Shown: one piece after another, positions 16,576-24,320 of the stretch | How the letters are laid out: each line of letters begins with the position of its first letter | Numbering within the stretch: position 1 is the first letter of the stretch | Assembly: GCF_000718255.1 (NCBI RefSeq) | Contig: NZ_JOFJ01000003.1 | Coordinates: 186,001 to 250,000 of the forward strand | DNA length: 64,000 nt | Direction of reading: 5' to 3' | DNA from: Spirillospora albida | Lineage (GTDB): Bacteria > Actinomycetota > Actinomycetes > Streptosporangiales > Streptosporangiaceae | The notes under the pieces: generated by a model | Database searches by the model: none | Told to the model about the DNA's origin: nothing | The model's input: only the letters and a program-made list of their open reading frames with translations | Program-made: the position numbers and the translations under genes

Positions 16576-16620
16576 ATACCAAGTATGCATACCGCGTATG
16601 CGCAAGGCAATACCGAGTAT
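16576..16620 (-). promoter_or_regulatory. padR promoter overlapped by three ATAC-N3-GTAT operators
   Basis: On the minus strand TTGCCT (16610-16605) and CATACT (16587-16582) are separated by exactly 17 bases, and the expected start point falls one or two bases before the padR ATG. Three copies of the palindrome ATAC-N3-GTAT lie at 16576-16586, 16589-16599 and 16610-16620, covering the -10, the spacer and the edge of the -35. This is the expected picture of an autorepressed padR operon. Offset between copies is 13 and 21 bases. Confidence 0.7.
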
Positions 16621-16679
16621 GCATCCAGGAGGACAGGCTCTACGGTCTTTCACTGTGCGCGACCGCACCGGGGCCTAAC

Positions 16680-17471
16680 GTGACCCTCGTGACGACCGAC
16701 GACACGATCAGCGTGCTACGCGACCTGCTGCGGGTCTACGACCAGCGATTCCTCTGCCTCGACGGCGGCCAGCGCGAGGGGCTGCTGGAGGGCACCCGCA
16801 AGGTCATCGGCGCCGAGGGGCTGAGCGAGGACGCCCGCGCCGTCCTGCCCTCGTCCGTCCGCCTGCGAGCGTTCTGCATCCAGCACGGCCTGCGCGACGA
16901 ACTGGAGCGGCTGATCCGGGACGAGGCCGACGGCGGCCCCGCCGGCGCGGTCGTCGTGGGCGGACGCGTCTACGCGCTGTACCCGTACCTGCGGGGCGTG
17001 TCCCGGCAGGACGCCGACATCACCGCCGAGGTCGGCGTCGACCACCGCCTCGACGGCGCCGGCTGGCACGGCAGGAAGATCAGGATCCGGGGGACGGCCG
17101 CCCTCCAGCGCGTCGAGACGCACCGCACCGCCGTGGACGTCGTCGTGCGCGAGCGGACGTCCGGAAAGGAGCACCGCGTCGCCGCGCAGCCCCGCGACGG
17201 CGGCTTCGAGGCGGTCGTCGACCCGGCCGCGCTCGACCCGGGCCGCTGGGACGTGCACGTCGCCGCCACGTCCCTCGGCATCACCCGCGAGGCGCGGCTC
17301 GGCGCCGTCCGCGGCCCCGCCCTCAGGACCGGCCTCCAGCGCCGCACGACCGCCCCCGACCGCGACACCGTCATCTACTTCACGCGCGGCGGGCACCTGG
17401 CGCTCCAGGTGATCGCCGACCCGGGCACGCCCTCGCTGCTCACCCGGATCCGCCGCCACCTGACGCGCTGA
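16680..17471 (+). CDS. stand-alone protein resembling the C-terminal accessory domain of actinobacterial glycosyl/teichoic-acid transferases
   Basis: A protein of about 263 residues, divergent from padR. The first 100 residues are helical (SVLRDLLRVYDQRFLCLDGG, then LRAFCIQHGLRDELERLI), and the rest is two beta-sandwich stretches (RLDGAGWHGRKIRIRGTAAL, TRTAVDVVVRERTSGKEHRV-like). I recall this arrangement, including the DQRF.L and LRAF.I..GL.DEL motifs, at the C-terminal end of large actinobacterial family 2 glycosyltransferases and CDP-glycerol transferases, but here no catalytic domain is attached. The start is uncertain: GTG 16680 is used, GTG 16689 is equally possible, and neither has a ribosome site. 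It could be a remnant or a separate subunit. The similarity is from memory and unverified. Confidence 0.55.
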   Translation: MTLVTTDDTISVLRDLLRVYDQRFLCLDGGQREGLLEGTRKVIGAEGLSEDARAVLPSSVRLRAFCIQHGLRDELERLIRDEADGGPAGAVVVGGRVYALYPYLRGVSRQDADITAEVGVDHRLDGAGWHGRKIRIRGTAALQRVETHRTAVDVVVRERTSGKEHRVAAQPRDGGFEAVVDPAALDPGRWDVHVAATSLGITREARLGAVRGPALRTGLQRRTTAPDRDTVIYFTRGGHLALQVIADPGTPSLLTRIRRHLTR

Positions 17472-17472
17472 C

Positions 17473-17491
17473 CCCCGCTCCCGCGGCGGGG
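17473..17491. terminator. weak bidirectional terminator hairpin
   Basis: CCCCGC-N7-GCGGGG lies in the 43-base gap between the convergent accessory-domain gene and ilvC. No U-run is present. The stem is short, so confidence is low. Confidence 0.4.
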
Positions 17492-17514
17492 CCGGGGGCC
17501 GGCGCGTCGACGGC

Positions 17515-18507
17515 TCAGTCGTCGATCCAGCTCATCATCGGCCGCAGCTCGGCGCCGGTCTTCTCGATCGGGTGCTCGGCGAGCGCCTCGCGGTACTTGC
17601 GGAACCGCGTCTGGCCGCCCTCGAACTCCTCCACCAGCTCCTTGGCGTACTCGCCGGACTGGATCTCGCCGAGGATCTTCTTCATGGCGGCCTTGGTCTC
17701 CGGCGTGATGACGCGCGGGCCGCTGCGGTAGCCGCCGTACTCGGCGTTGTCCGACACCGACCAGTACATCTTGGAGATGCCGCCCTCGTACATGAGGTCG
17801 ACGATCAGCTTCAGCTCGTGCAGCACCTCGAAGTAGGCGACCTCGGGCTGGTAGCCGGCCTCCGTCAGCACCTCGAACCCGGCCTTGACCAGCTCCGACG
17901 CGCCACCGCACAGCACGGCCTGCTCGCCGAACAGGTCGGTCTCGGTCTCCTCGGTGAAGGTGGTCTTGATGCCGCCGGCGCGCAGGCCGCCGATGCCCTT
18001 GGCGTAGGACAGGGCGAGCGGCCACGCGTTGCCGGACGCGTCCTTCTCCACCGCGACGATCACCGGGACGCCGCGGCCGGCGACGAACTGGCGGCGGACG
18101 AGGTGACCCGGGCCCTTGGGGGCGACCATGGCCACGTCCACGCCCTCGGGCGGCTCGACGAGCCCGTAGCGGATGCTGAAGCCGTGCCCGAAGAACAGGG
18201 CGTCGCCCTCGACCAGGGCGGGCCGGATGTCCTTCTCGAAGATCTCCCGGTGGTGGTGGTCGGGAGCGAGCAGCATGATGAGGTCGGCCTCCTCGGCCGC
18301 CTCGGCGGGGGTGACGACGCGCAGGCCCTCGGCCTCGGCCTTCTCCCGGCTGGCGGAGCCCTCGCGGAGCCCGACCCGGACGTCGGCGCCGGAGTCGCGC
18401 AGGGACAGCGCGTGGGCGTGGCCCTGGCTGCCGTAGCCGATGATCGCCACGTGCCGGCCCTGGATCACGCTCAGGTCGGCGGCGTCGTCGTAGAACATCT
18501 CAGCCAC
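17515..18507 (-). CDS. ilvC: ketol-acid reductoisomerase (class I)
   Basis: A 330-residue NADPH/Mg-dependent enzyme that rearranges and reduces acetolactate or acetohydroxybutyrate in Val/Leu/Ile synthesis. The N-terminal Rossmann motif is GYGSQGHAHALSLRDSG (residues 24-40); the C-terminal knotted domain shows ETETDLFGEQAVLCGG, VAYFEVLHELKLIVDLMYE and SVSDNAEYG, with the metal-binding Asp and Glu. The start is GTG at 18507. It is the third gene of ilvB-ilvN-ilvC, 35 bases after ilvN, and so is probably governed by the ilvB attenuator. Confidence 0.97.
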   Translation of the reverse strand: MAEMFYDDAADLSVIQGRHVAIIGYGSQGHAHALSLRDSGADVRVGLREGSASREKAEAEGLRVVTPAEAAEEADLIMLLAPDHHHREIFEKDIRPALVEGDALFFGHGFSIRYGLVEPPEGVDVAMVAPKGPGHLVRRQFVAGRGVPVIVAVEKDASGNAWPLALSYAKGIGGLRAGGIKTTFTEETETDLFGEQAVLCGGASELVKAGFEVLTEAGYQPEVAYFEVLHELKLIVDLMYEGGISKMYWSVSDNAEYGGYRSGPRVITPETKAAMKKILGEIQSGEYAKELVEEFEGGQTRFRKYREALAEHPIEKTGAELRPMMSWIDD

Positions 18508-18542
18508 AGTGCTGCTGCCTTTCTGGATTTCGGTAAGAGGGA

Positions 18543-19067
18543 TTACGCGCTGCGCTCGATGGCCCGCAGCGAGCGGTCGGTGATGGACCGGGCGCCGCGG
18601 CCGATGGCCACCATGCCCGACTGGACGAGCTCCTTGATGCCGAACGGCTCCAGGACGCGGATCAGGGCGTCCAGCTTGTCGCGGTTGCCGGTCGCCTCGA
18701 TCGTGACGGCGTCCGCGGCGACGTCGACGACCTTGGCGCGGAACAGCTGGACGGTCTCCAGGACCTGCGACCGCGTCTCGGCGTCCGCCCGCACCTTGAC
18801 CAGGACGAGCTCGCGCTGCACCGACGCCGAGGGGTCCAGCTCGACGATCTTCAGGACGTTGATCAGCTTGTTCAGCTGCTTGGTGACCTGCTCCAGGGGC
18901 AGGTCGGCGACGTTCACCACGATCGTCATCCGGGAGATCTCCGGGTGCTCGGTGGTGCCGACGGCCAGGGACTCGATGTTGAAGCCGCGCCGCGAGAACA
19001 GGGCGGCGACCCGCGCGAGGATGCCCGGCTTGTTCTCGACGAGCACGGAGAGGGTGTGCAGGCTCAT
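18543..19067 (-). CDS. ilvN: acetolactate synthase regulatory subunit
   Basis: A 174-residue protein with an N-terminal ACT domain (LSVLVENKPGILARVAALFS, residues 6-25; RRGFNIESLAVG) and the C-terminal ALS_ss domain. It binds valine and imposes feedback inhibition on the IlvB catalytic subunit, and it also stimulates activity. The ATG at 19067 lies only two bases after the ilvB stop codon, as expected for subunits made in fixed ratio. Confidence 0.96.
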   Translation of the reverse strand: MSLHTLSVLVENKPGILARVAALFSRRGFNIESLAVGTTEHPEISRMTIVVNVADLPLEQVTKQLNKLINVLKIVELDPSASVQRELVLVKVRADAETRSQVLETVQLFRAKVVDVAADAVTIEATGNRDKLDALIRVLEPFGIKELVQSGMVAIGRGARSITDRSLRAIERSA

Positions 19068-19069
19068 CG

Positions 19070-20818
19070 TCAGTCTCCGTTCTCCCAGTCGGGAGCCATG
19101 TCCCGGGCGATCTTGATGTCGTCGTTGGTGGTGCCGGCGGCGACCATCGGCCAGACCATCGCGTCCTCGTTGACGACGAAGTCGATCACGACGGGAGCGT
19201 CGTCGATCTCCATGGCCTTGGCGATGACGGCGTCGACGTCCTCGGCGCGCTCGCACCGGAGCCCGATGCAACCGTACGCCTCCGCGAGCTTCACGAAGTC
19301 CGGAATCCGCTTGGCCGCGTGCAGGTTCGTGTTGGAGTAGCGGGCGTCGTAGAACAGCGTCTGCCACTGCCGGACCATGCCGAGATTACCGTTGTTGATC
19401 ACGGCGATCTTGACCGGGATCCCCTCGATCGCGCACGTCGCGAGCTCCTGGTTGGTCATCTGGAAGCAGCCGTCGCCGTCGATGGCCCACACCTGGGTGT
19501 CCGGCGCGCCGACCTTGGCGCCCATCGCGGCCGGGACGGCGTAGCCCATCGTGCCCGCGCCGCCGGAGTTGAGGAACGCGCCGGGCCGCTCGTACCTGAT
19601 GAACTGCGCGGCCCACATCTGGTGCTGGCCGACGCCCGCGACGTAGTACGCCTCCGGCCCGACGATCCTGCCGATGCGCTCGATGACGTACTGCGGCGAC
19701 AGCGACCCGTCGTCCGGCGTGTCGTAGCCGAGGGGGTAGGTCTCCCGCCAGGCGTTGAGCTGGCGCCACCAGTCGGCGTAGTCGCCGCGGCGGCCCGCCT
19801 CGTGCTCGTTCTGGACCGCGACGATCAGGTCGGCGATGACCTCGCGGGCGTCGCCGACGATCGGCACGTCCGCGTGCCGGTTCTTGGAGATCTCCGCCGG
19901 GTCGATGTCGGCGTGGACGACCTTCGCGCCGGGCGCGAAGCCGTCCAGCTTGCCGGTGACGCGGTCGTCGAACCGGGCGCCGAGCGTGACGAGCAGGTCG
20001 GCGCGCTGGAGGGCGCCGACCGCGCCGACCGCGCCGTGCATGCCGGGCATGCCCATGTGCAGCGGGTGGCTGTCGGGCAGCGCGCCCTTGGCCATCAGGG
20101 TCGTGACGACGGGCGCGCCGGTCAGCTCGGCGAGCACCTTCAGCTCGGCGGACGCGCCGGCCTTCAGGACGCCGCCGCCGACGTACAGGACGGGCCGCCG
20201 CGCCTCGACGATCAGCCGGGCCGCCTCGCGGACCTGCTTGGAGTGCGGGCGGGTGACCGGCCGGTACCCCGGCAGCTGCATCTGGACGGGCCACTCGAAC
20301 GCGACCGGGGCCTGGAGGGCGTCCTTGGCGATGTCGACCAGGACCGGTCCAGGGCGGCCCGTCGAGGCGATGTGGAACGCCTCGGCGATCGTCCGGGCGA
20401 TGTCCTCCGCCTTGGTGACCAGGAAGTTGTGCTTGGTGATCGGCATCGTGATGCCGGCGATGTCGGCCTCCTGGAACCCGTCCGTCCCGATGAGGGACGT
20501 CGAGACCTGACCGGTGATCGCCACGATCGGCACCGAGTCCATGTAGGCGTCGGAGATCGCCGTGACGAGGTTCGTCGCGCCGGGGCCGCTGGTGGCCATG
20601 CAGACACCGACCCGGCCGGTCACCATCGCGTAGCCCTGGGCGGCGTGTCCCGCGCCCTGCTCGTGCCGGACGAGGATGTGCCGCAGCTTGTCGGAGTCGT
20701 ACAGCGGGTCGTACGCCGGGAGGATCGCGCCCCCCGGGATGCCGAACACGGTGTCGACGCCGACGTTCTCCAGAGCGCGGACCAGCGCCTGGGCTCCCGT
20801 CATCTGCTCGGTCGTCAT
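19070..20818 (-). CDS. ilvB: acetolactate synthase catalytic subunit
   Basis: A 582-residue ThDP/FAD enzyme that condenses two pyruvates to acetolactate, or pyruvate with 2-ketobutyrate to acetohydroxybutyrate. The catalytic Glu53 is in VRHEQGAGHAAQGYA; the ThDP/Mg motif is GDGCFQMTNQELAT to INNGNLGMVRQWQ (about residues 445-475), and LGARFDDRVTGK belongs to the FAD-binding centre. The start is ATG at 20818 with AAGGAA upstream. A leader peptide and attenuator precede it. It heads the ilvB-ilvN-ilvC operon. Confidence 0.97.
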   Translation of the reverse strand: MTTEQMTGAQALVRALENVGVDTVFGIPGGAILPAYDPLYDSDKLRHILVRHEQGAGHAAQGYAMVTGRVGVCMATSGPGATNLVTAISDAYMDSVPIVAITGQVSTSLIGTDGFQEADIAGITMPITKHNFLVTKAEDIARTIAEAFHIASTGRPGPVLVDIAKDALQAPVAFEWPVQMQLPGYRPVTRPHSKQVREAARLIVEARRPVLYVGGGVLKAGASAELKVLAELTGAPVVTTLMAKGALPDSHPLHMGMPGMHGAVGAVGALQRADLLVTLGARFDDRVTGKLDGFAPGAKVVHADIDPAEISKNRHADVPIVGDAREVIADLIVAVQNEHEAGRRGDYADWWRQLNAWRETYPLGYDTPDDGSLSPQYVIERIGRIVGPEAYYVAGVGQHQMWAAQFIRYERPGAFLNSGGAGTMGYAVPAAMGAKVGAPDTQVWAIDGDGCFQMTNQELATCAIEGIPVKIAVINNGNLGMVRQWQTLFYDARYSNTNLHAAKRIPDFVKLAEAYGCIGLRCERAEDVDAVIAKAMEIDDAPVVIDFVVNEDAMVWPMVAAGTTNDDIKIARDMAPDWENGD

Positions 20819-20864
20819 GATCCTGTTTCCTTGCGAAGGGTGTGGTCTGGCTCGCCGGGGCAAC

Positions 20865-20899
20865 AAAAAACCCCCGTCGCCGCGACGGCGATCGAGGGG
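20865..20899 (-). terminator. ilvB transcription attenuator
   Basis: On the minus strand CCCC-T-CG-AT-CGCCG pairs with CGGCG-A-CG-GGGG around a TCG loop, and six T residues follow. It lies between the leader peptide stop (20924) and ilvB (20818), so it is an attenuator rather than an end-of-gene terminator. Confidence 0.85.
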
Positions 20900-20923
20900 A
20901 GGCGCGCAGGTCGGAAAACTCGG

Positions 20924-20974
20924 TCAGCCCGCGCGCCGACCAAGTACTACGAGGATGGTGGAAGTGTTCTGCAC
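20924..20974 (-). CDS. ilvB leader peptide
   Basis: A 16-codon frame, MQNTSTILVVLGRRAG (GTG start), with five branched-chain codons in a row (Ile-Leu-Val-Val-Leu). It ends 25 bases before an intrinsic terminator. This is the known actinobacterial arrangement for attenuation of ilvB by the supply of Ile, Leu and Val tRNAs. A good promoter places the transcription start at the GTG itself, so the leader is probably translated from a leaderless message. Confidence 0.88.
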   Translation of the reverse strand: MQNTSTILVVLGRRAG

Positions 20975-20980
20975 GCAGCC

Positions 20981-21009
20981 ACTTTCGCCGACTTCGCGCC
21001 CACCGTCAA
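20981..21009 (-). promoter_or_regulatory. promoter of the ilvBNC operon
   Basis: TTGACG (21009-21004) and GAAAGT (20986-20981) are separated by exactly 17 bases. The -10 ends six bases before the leader GTG, so transcription should start at the first base of the leader peptide. This is the best -35 match seen in the window. Confidence 0.75.
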
Positions 21010-21044
21010 ATCCTTGGACGTGTGATCCCACCATCTGAGACCGC

Positions 21045-23888
21045 TCACCCGGGCAGCGGCAGCGGGAGCGCCCCCGGCGCGCCCGGCGCGCCCTGCTGGG
21101 ACAGGTTCGTCCGGACGAGCGATTCCACCCGTCCCGCCGCCATCGGCCGCGCCACCAGGAACCCCTGGCCGCGCGGACAGTCCATCCCGCGGAGCAGCTC
21201 CAGCTGCTCGGGACGCTCGATGCCCTCCGCGACGACCGTGAGACCGAGATCACGGCCGAGCCGCACGATCGTGCGGGTCAGCAGCGTCAGCGTCTCGTCC
21301 GACCCGAGCCCCGCCACGAACGACGGGTCGATCTTGATGATGTCGACGGGCAGCTGCCCCAGGTAGGCCAGCGACGCGTAGCCCGTCCCGAAGTCGTCGA
21401 TCGCGAGCCGGACGCCGAGGTCGCGCAGCGCCGACAGCCGCGCCACGTTCTGCGGGTCCTCCACGAGGACCTCCTCGCGGACCTCCAGCGTCAGCGCGTG
21501 CGGCGGCAGGCCCGTCTCCTCCAGCGCCGCCGCGACCGACTCCGCGAACCGGGGCGCGGCGATCTGCCGGGCGGTGAAGTTCACCGACAGGCCGACGTCC
21601 CAGGACTCGCGGCGCCAGCGCGCCACCTCCCGGCACGCCTCCCGCAGCACCCAGTCACCGAGCGGGATCATCAGGCCGGACTCCTCCGCCGGGCCGATGA
21701 ACTCCTCCGGCGGGACGGCCTCGCTGCCCCGCCACCACCGCAGCAGCGCCTCGACCCCGGTCACCCGGGACGTCGCGAGCTCCACCACCGGCTGGAACTC
21801 CACCGCGAACTGCTCGTCGGCGAGCGCCCGCTGCAGGTCGCTGCCGAGCTCCAGGCGCCGGACGACGTCCGCGTGCATGTGCGGGGCGAACACCTCGACC
21901 CGGCCGCCGCCGAGCTCCTTGGCGCGCGCCATCGCGAGGTCGCCGTTGCGCATCAGGTCGGCGGCGCTGCGGCGCAGCCGCCGCCCCACCTCCGAGTCGC
22001 GGGCGGGCCGCGGGCTGCCGCCCTTCGGCGGCTCCTCGTCGCCGGCGAAGGCGATGCCGACGCTCGCCGTCAGCACCAGGTTCTTGCTGCCGACCTGGTA
22101 GGGGTCCTCGGACAGCACCCGCAGCAGCCGCTCCGCGAGCTCCACCGCGCCGCGCGTCTCCCGGTCGTCGGCGGGCAGCTGCACGAGCACGGCGAACTCG
22201 TCCCCGCCCCACCGCGCCACGGTGTCGTCGGCCTGGACGGTCGCGCGCAGCCGCCGCGCCGCCTGCGCGAGGACCTGGTCGCCCGCCGCGTGCCCGGCCG
22301 AGTCGTTCACGTCGGTGAAGCCGTCCAGATCGACGAACAGCACGGCGACCCGGCCGCCGGACGCCTGCCGGGACAGCACGTCCCGGGTCCGCTCCTCGAA
22401 GAACGACCGGTTCGGCAGGCCCGTCAGCCCGTCGTGGAACGTCAGGTGCGCGACCTGCCGCTGGAGCGCCGCCTGCTCGCTCAGATCGCGTGTCGTGATC
22501 AGCAGCCGGGTGGCGCCGCCCGTCCCGGCGTACCGGGAGATCGTCGACTCGGTGGGCAGCCACGTCCCGTCGGCCGCCCGGACGCGGCACGACACGCGCG
22601 CGGGGTCGGCGTCGGCGTCGTTCACGAAGTCGGCGAAGACCTCCTCGACGCGGGGCAGGTCCTCGGGATGGACGATCTCCGGCAGCGCCCGGCCGAGCAG
22701 CTCGCCCCGCGCGTACCGATACGAGCGCAGCGCGCCCGCGCTGGCGTACTGGACGATGCCGCGCGTGTCGCAGATCACGACCGCGTCGTTGATGCTCTCC
22801 GACAGCGCCCGGAAGTGCTCCTCGCCGGTGCCGACGGCGCGGCGCAGCACCGCGTTCTCGCCCAATAGCCCGGCGAGCCGCGCGACCAGCACCAGCGCGG
22901 CCGAGCCGGCCACGACCGGCACGACCGCCTCCAGGCCGTCGCGGCCGGCCAGCGCGTGCCCGGCGACGAACAGCGCGGCGGCGGCGGCGATCGCGGCGGG
23001 CGCGAGCCCGGCGCTCTGCATCCGCCCGGCCCCGTCCTCGGCCTCGTCCACGGTGACCGAGTCGGGGATGTCGTCGACCTCGTCGGGCGAGGCGCCCGCC
23101 GGGCCCGTCCACGGGACGAGCAGGAGCAGCAGCAGCCCGGCGAGCCGGAGGATGTCGGACGGGTCGTCGGCCGGGCCGCCGCCGCGCAGCCGCACGACCG
23201 TCGTGACGACGTCGGCGACCGCGAAGGCCGCCAGGGCCCCGTAGCCCATCCAGGCGGGCCGCCGGTGCCCGCGCGCGGCGCCGCGGACGAACGGCAGCGC
23301 CCCGCAGACCAGCACGATCCCGATCAGCGGGTACAGCAGCTCCAGGAAGAACTCGGACGCCGACTCGCCCGAGCGGTGGTACAGCGAGCCGAACAGGCCC
23401 ACCCAGCCCACGACGAACAGGGCGGCCGCGCAGACGTAGGCGTCGGCGGCGTAGCGCAGCCAGGTGCCCGCGTCACGGGCCGGCCTGACCGGCACGATCA
23501 GGCCCGTCACCAGCGCGAACACGGCGAACAGATAGAACAGGTCGGGCACCGACAGCGACAGCGCGCTGCGGTTGACGCCCGCGGACGCGGCGCTTCCCAC
23601 GGCGCCGACGAACCAGCAGGCCCCGGCGATCCCGAACCAGCGCCACGACGCCCGCCACAGGGGCCCCTCACCGGGCGCCGCGGCACGCGCACGGGTGCCC
23701 GCGGGACGGCGCGCCGACAGCAGGAGGGACGCCGCGGCGGCGCCCGCAGCGCACGCCTCCGCCCAGGCGATGAAGGCCGTGCCGCCCCACCCGAGCAGCG
23801 AGCCGACGGCGTACAGCACGCCGACGACCGCGGCCAGGGCGACGGGAGGCGTCCACGGCGGCATCCGCCGGGCGTTCGCGCCGCTCAT
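21045..23888 (-). CDS. membrane-bound PAS-GGDEF-EAL protein (cyclic di-GMP turnover)
   Basis: A 947-residue protein with a polytopic N terminus (about eight to nine hydrophobic segments, residues 15-350), a PAS domain (about 365-480), a GGDEF domain and an EAL domain. The cyclase site RWGGDEFAVL is intact (near residue 559), as are the phosphodiesterase motifs EALLRWW and DDFGTGYASL plus AEGIE. Both the synthesis and the breakdown of cyclic di-GMP are thus possible. The start is ATG at 23888 after GGAAGGG. In actinomycetes cyclic di-GMP controls development through BldD. A second such protein is encoded at 30973-33066. Confidence 0.92.
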   Translation of the reverse strand: MSGANARRMPPWTPPVALAAVVGVLYAVGSLLGWGGTAFIAWAEACAAGAAAASLLLSARRPAGTRARAAAPGEGPLWRASWRWFGIAGACWFVGAVGSAASAGVNRSALSLSVPDLFYLFAVFALVTGLIVPVRPARDAGTWLRYAADAYVCAAALFVVGWVGLFGSLYHRSGESASEFFLELLYPLIGIVLVCGALPFVRGAARGHRRPAWMGYGALAAFAVADVVTTVVRLRGGGPADDPSDILRLAGLLLLLLVPWTGPAGASPDEVDDIPDSVTVDEAEDGAGRMQSAGLAPAAIAAAAALFVAGHALAGRDGLEAVVPVVAGSAALVLVARLAGLLGENAVLRRAVGTGEEHFRALSESINDAVVICDTRGIVQYASAGALRSYRYARGELLGRALPEIVHPEDLPRVEEVFADFVNDADADPARVSCRVRAADGTWLPTESTISRYAGTGGATRLLITTRDLSEQAALQRQVAHLTFHDGLTGLPNRSFFEERTRDVLSRQASGGRVAVLFVDLDGFTDVNDSAGHAAGDQVLAQAARRLRATVQADDTVARWGGDEFAVLVQLPADDRETRGAVELAERLLRVLSEDPYQVGSKNLVLTASVGIAFAGDEEPPKGGSPRPARDSEVGRRLRRSAADLMRNGDLAMARAKELGGGRVEVFAPHMHADVVRRLELGSDLQRALADEQFAVEFQPVVELATSRVTGVEALLRWWRGSEAVPPEEFIGPAEESGLMIPLGDWVLREACREVARWRRESWDVGLSVNFTARQIAAPRFAESVAAALEETGLPPHALTLEVREEVLVEDPQNVARLSALRDLGVRLAIDDFGTGYASLAYLGQLPVDIIKIDPSFVAGLGSDETLTLLTRTIVRLGRDLGLTVVAEGIERPEQLELLRGMDCPRGQGFLVARPMAAGRVESLVRTNLSQQGAPGAPGALPLPLPG

Positions 23889-24320
23889 CACGCCGTGTCC
23901 CTTCCTGCCCCGCTGGGAGGCGGTCAGCCCCTCGGAGGCGCAGCGGCGCGCCGGAGGGGATGTGGGTCCGTTCCTCATCGATCACCGGGATAACGGCCGT
24001 GAGGTCCTGGATCGTGCCCGCGCAGGGTCGGCGCGGGCCGGCGGCGGGCACGGGCCTCGCCGGCCGGAGATCAGCGACGTTGCTGCACTGCGGGATCACC
24101 GTGTCGCTCAATGTACGCTCCGTATGTCACGGAGCGATTGAGGCTGGGCGTCCTCCCGGCGACGAACGGGCATGTCGGCGATCCGATACGCCCCTCCGGC
24201 GGGGTGAACGTCCCTGCAACGGAAATGTGCCGGAGATCACGTTCCGTGATGAATTTTGGGGCATTTCTTCGGTGCCATCGGGTGGTTGTGGCGCATGTCG
24301 CTTTGTGTCTTGAATGGCGT
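23889..24320. promoter_or_regulatory. divergent regulatory region between GGDEF-EAL and sugar dehydrogenase genes
   Basis: This 432-base gap separates two divergent genes. It contains a long bulged inverted repeat at 24107-24142 (listed separately), ATCAC-GTTCC-GTGAT at 24236-24250, and an AT-richer stretch (24230-24310) next to the lipoprotein gene where its promoter should lie. TTGTGG and TTGAAT, 18 bases apart and ending five bases before the ATG, are a possible leaderless promoter. No gene was found. Confidence 0.45.
24107..24142. repeat. bulged 14-pair inverted repeat
   Basis: CTCAAT-gta-CGCTCCGT pairs with ACGGAGCG-ATTGAG around a 5-base loop; the only imperfection is the 3-base bulge. 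It has no T-run and lies between divergent promoters, so it is more likely a regulatory site or RNA structure than a terminator. Confidence 0.6.
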
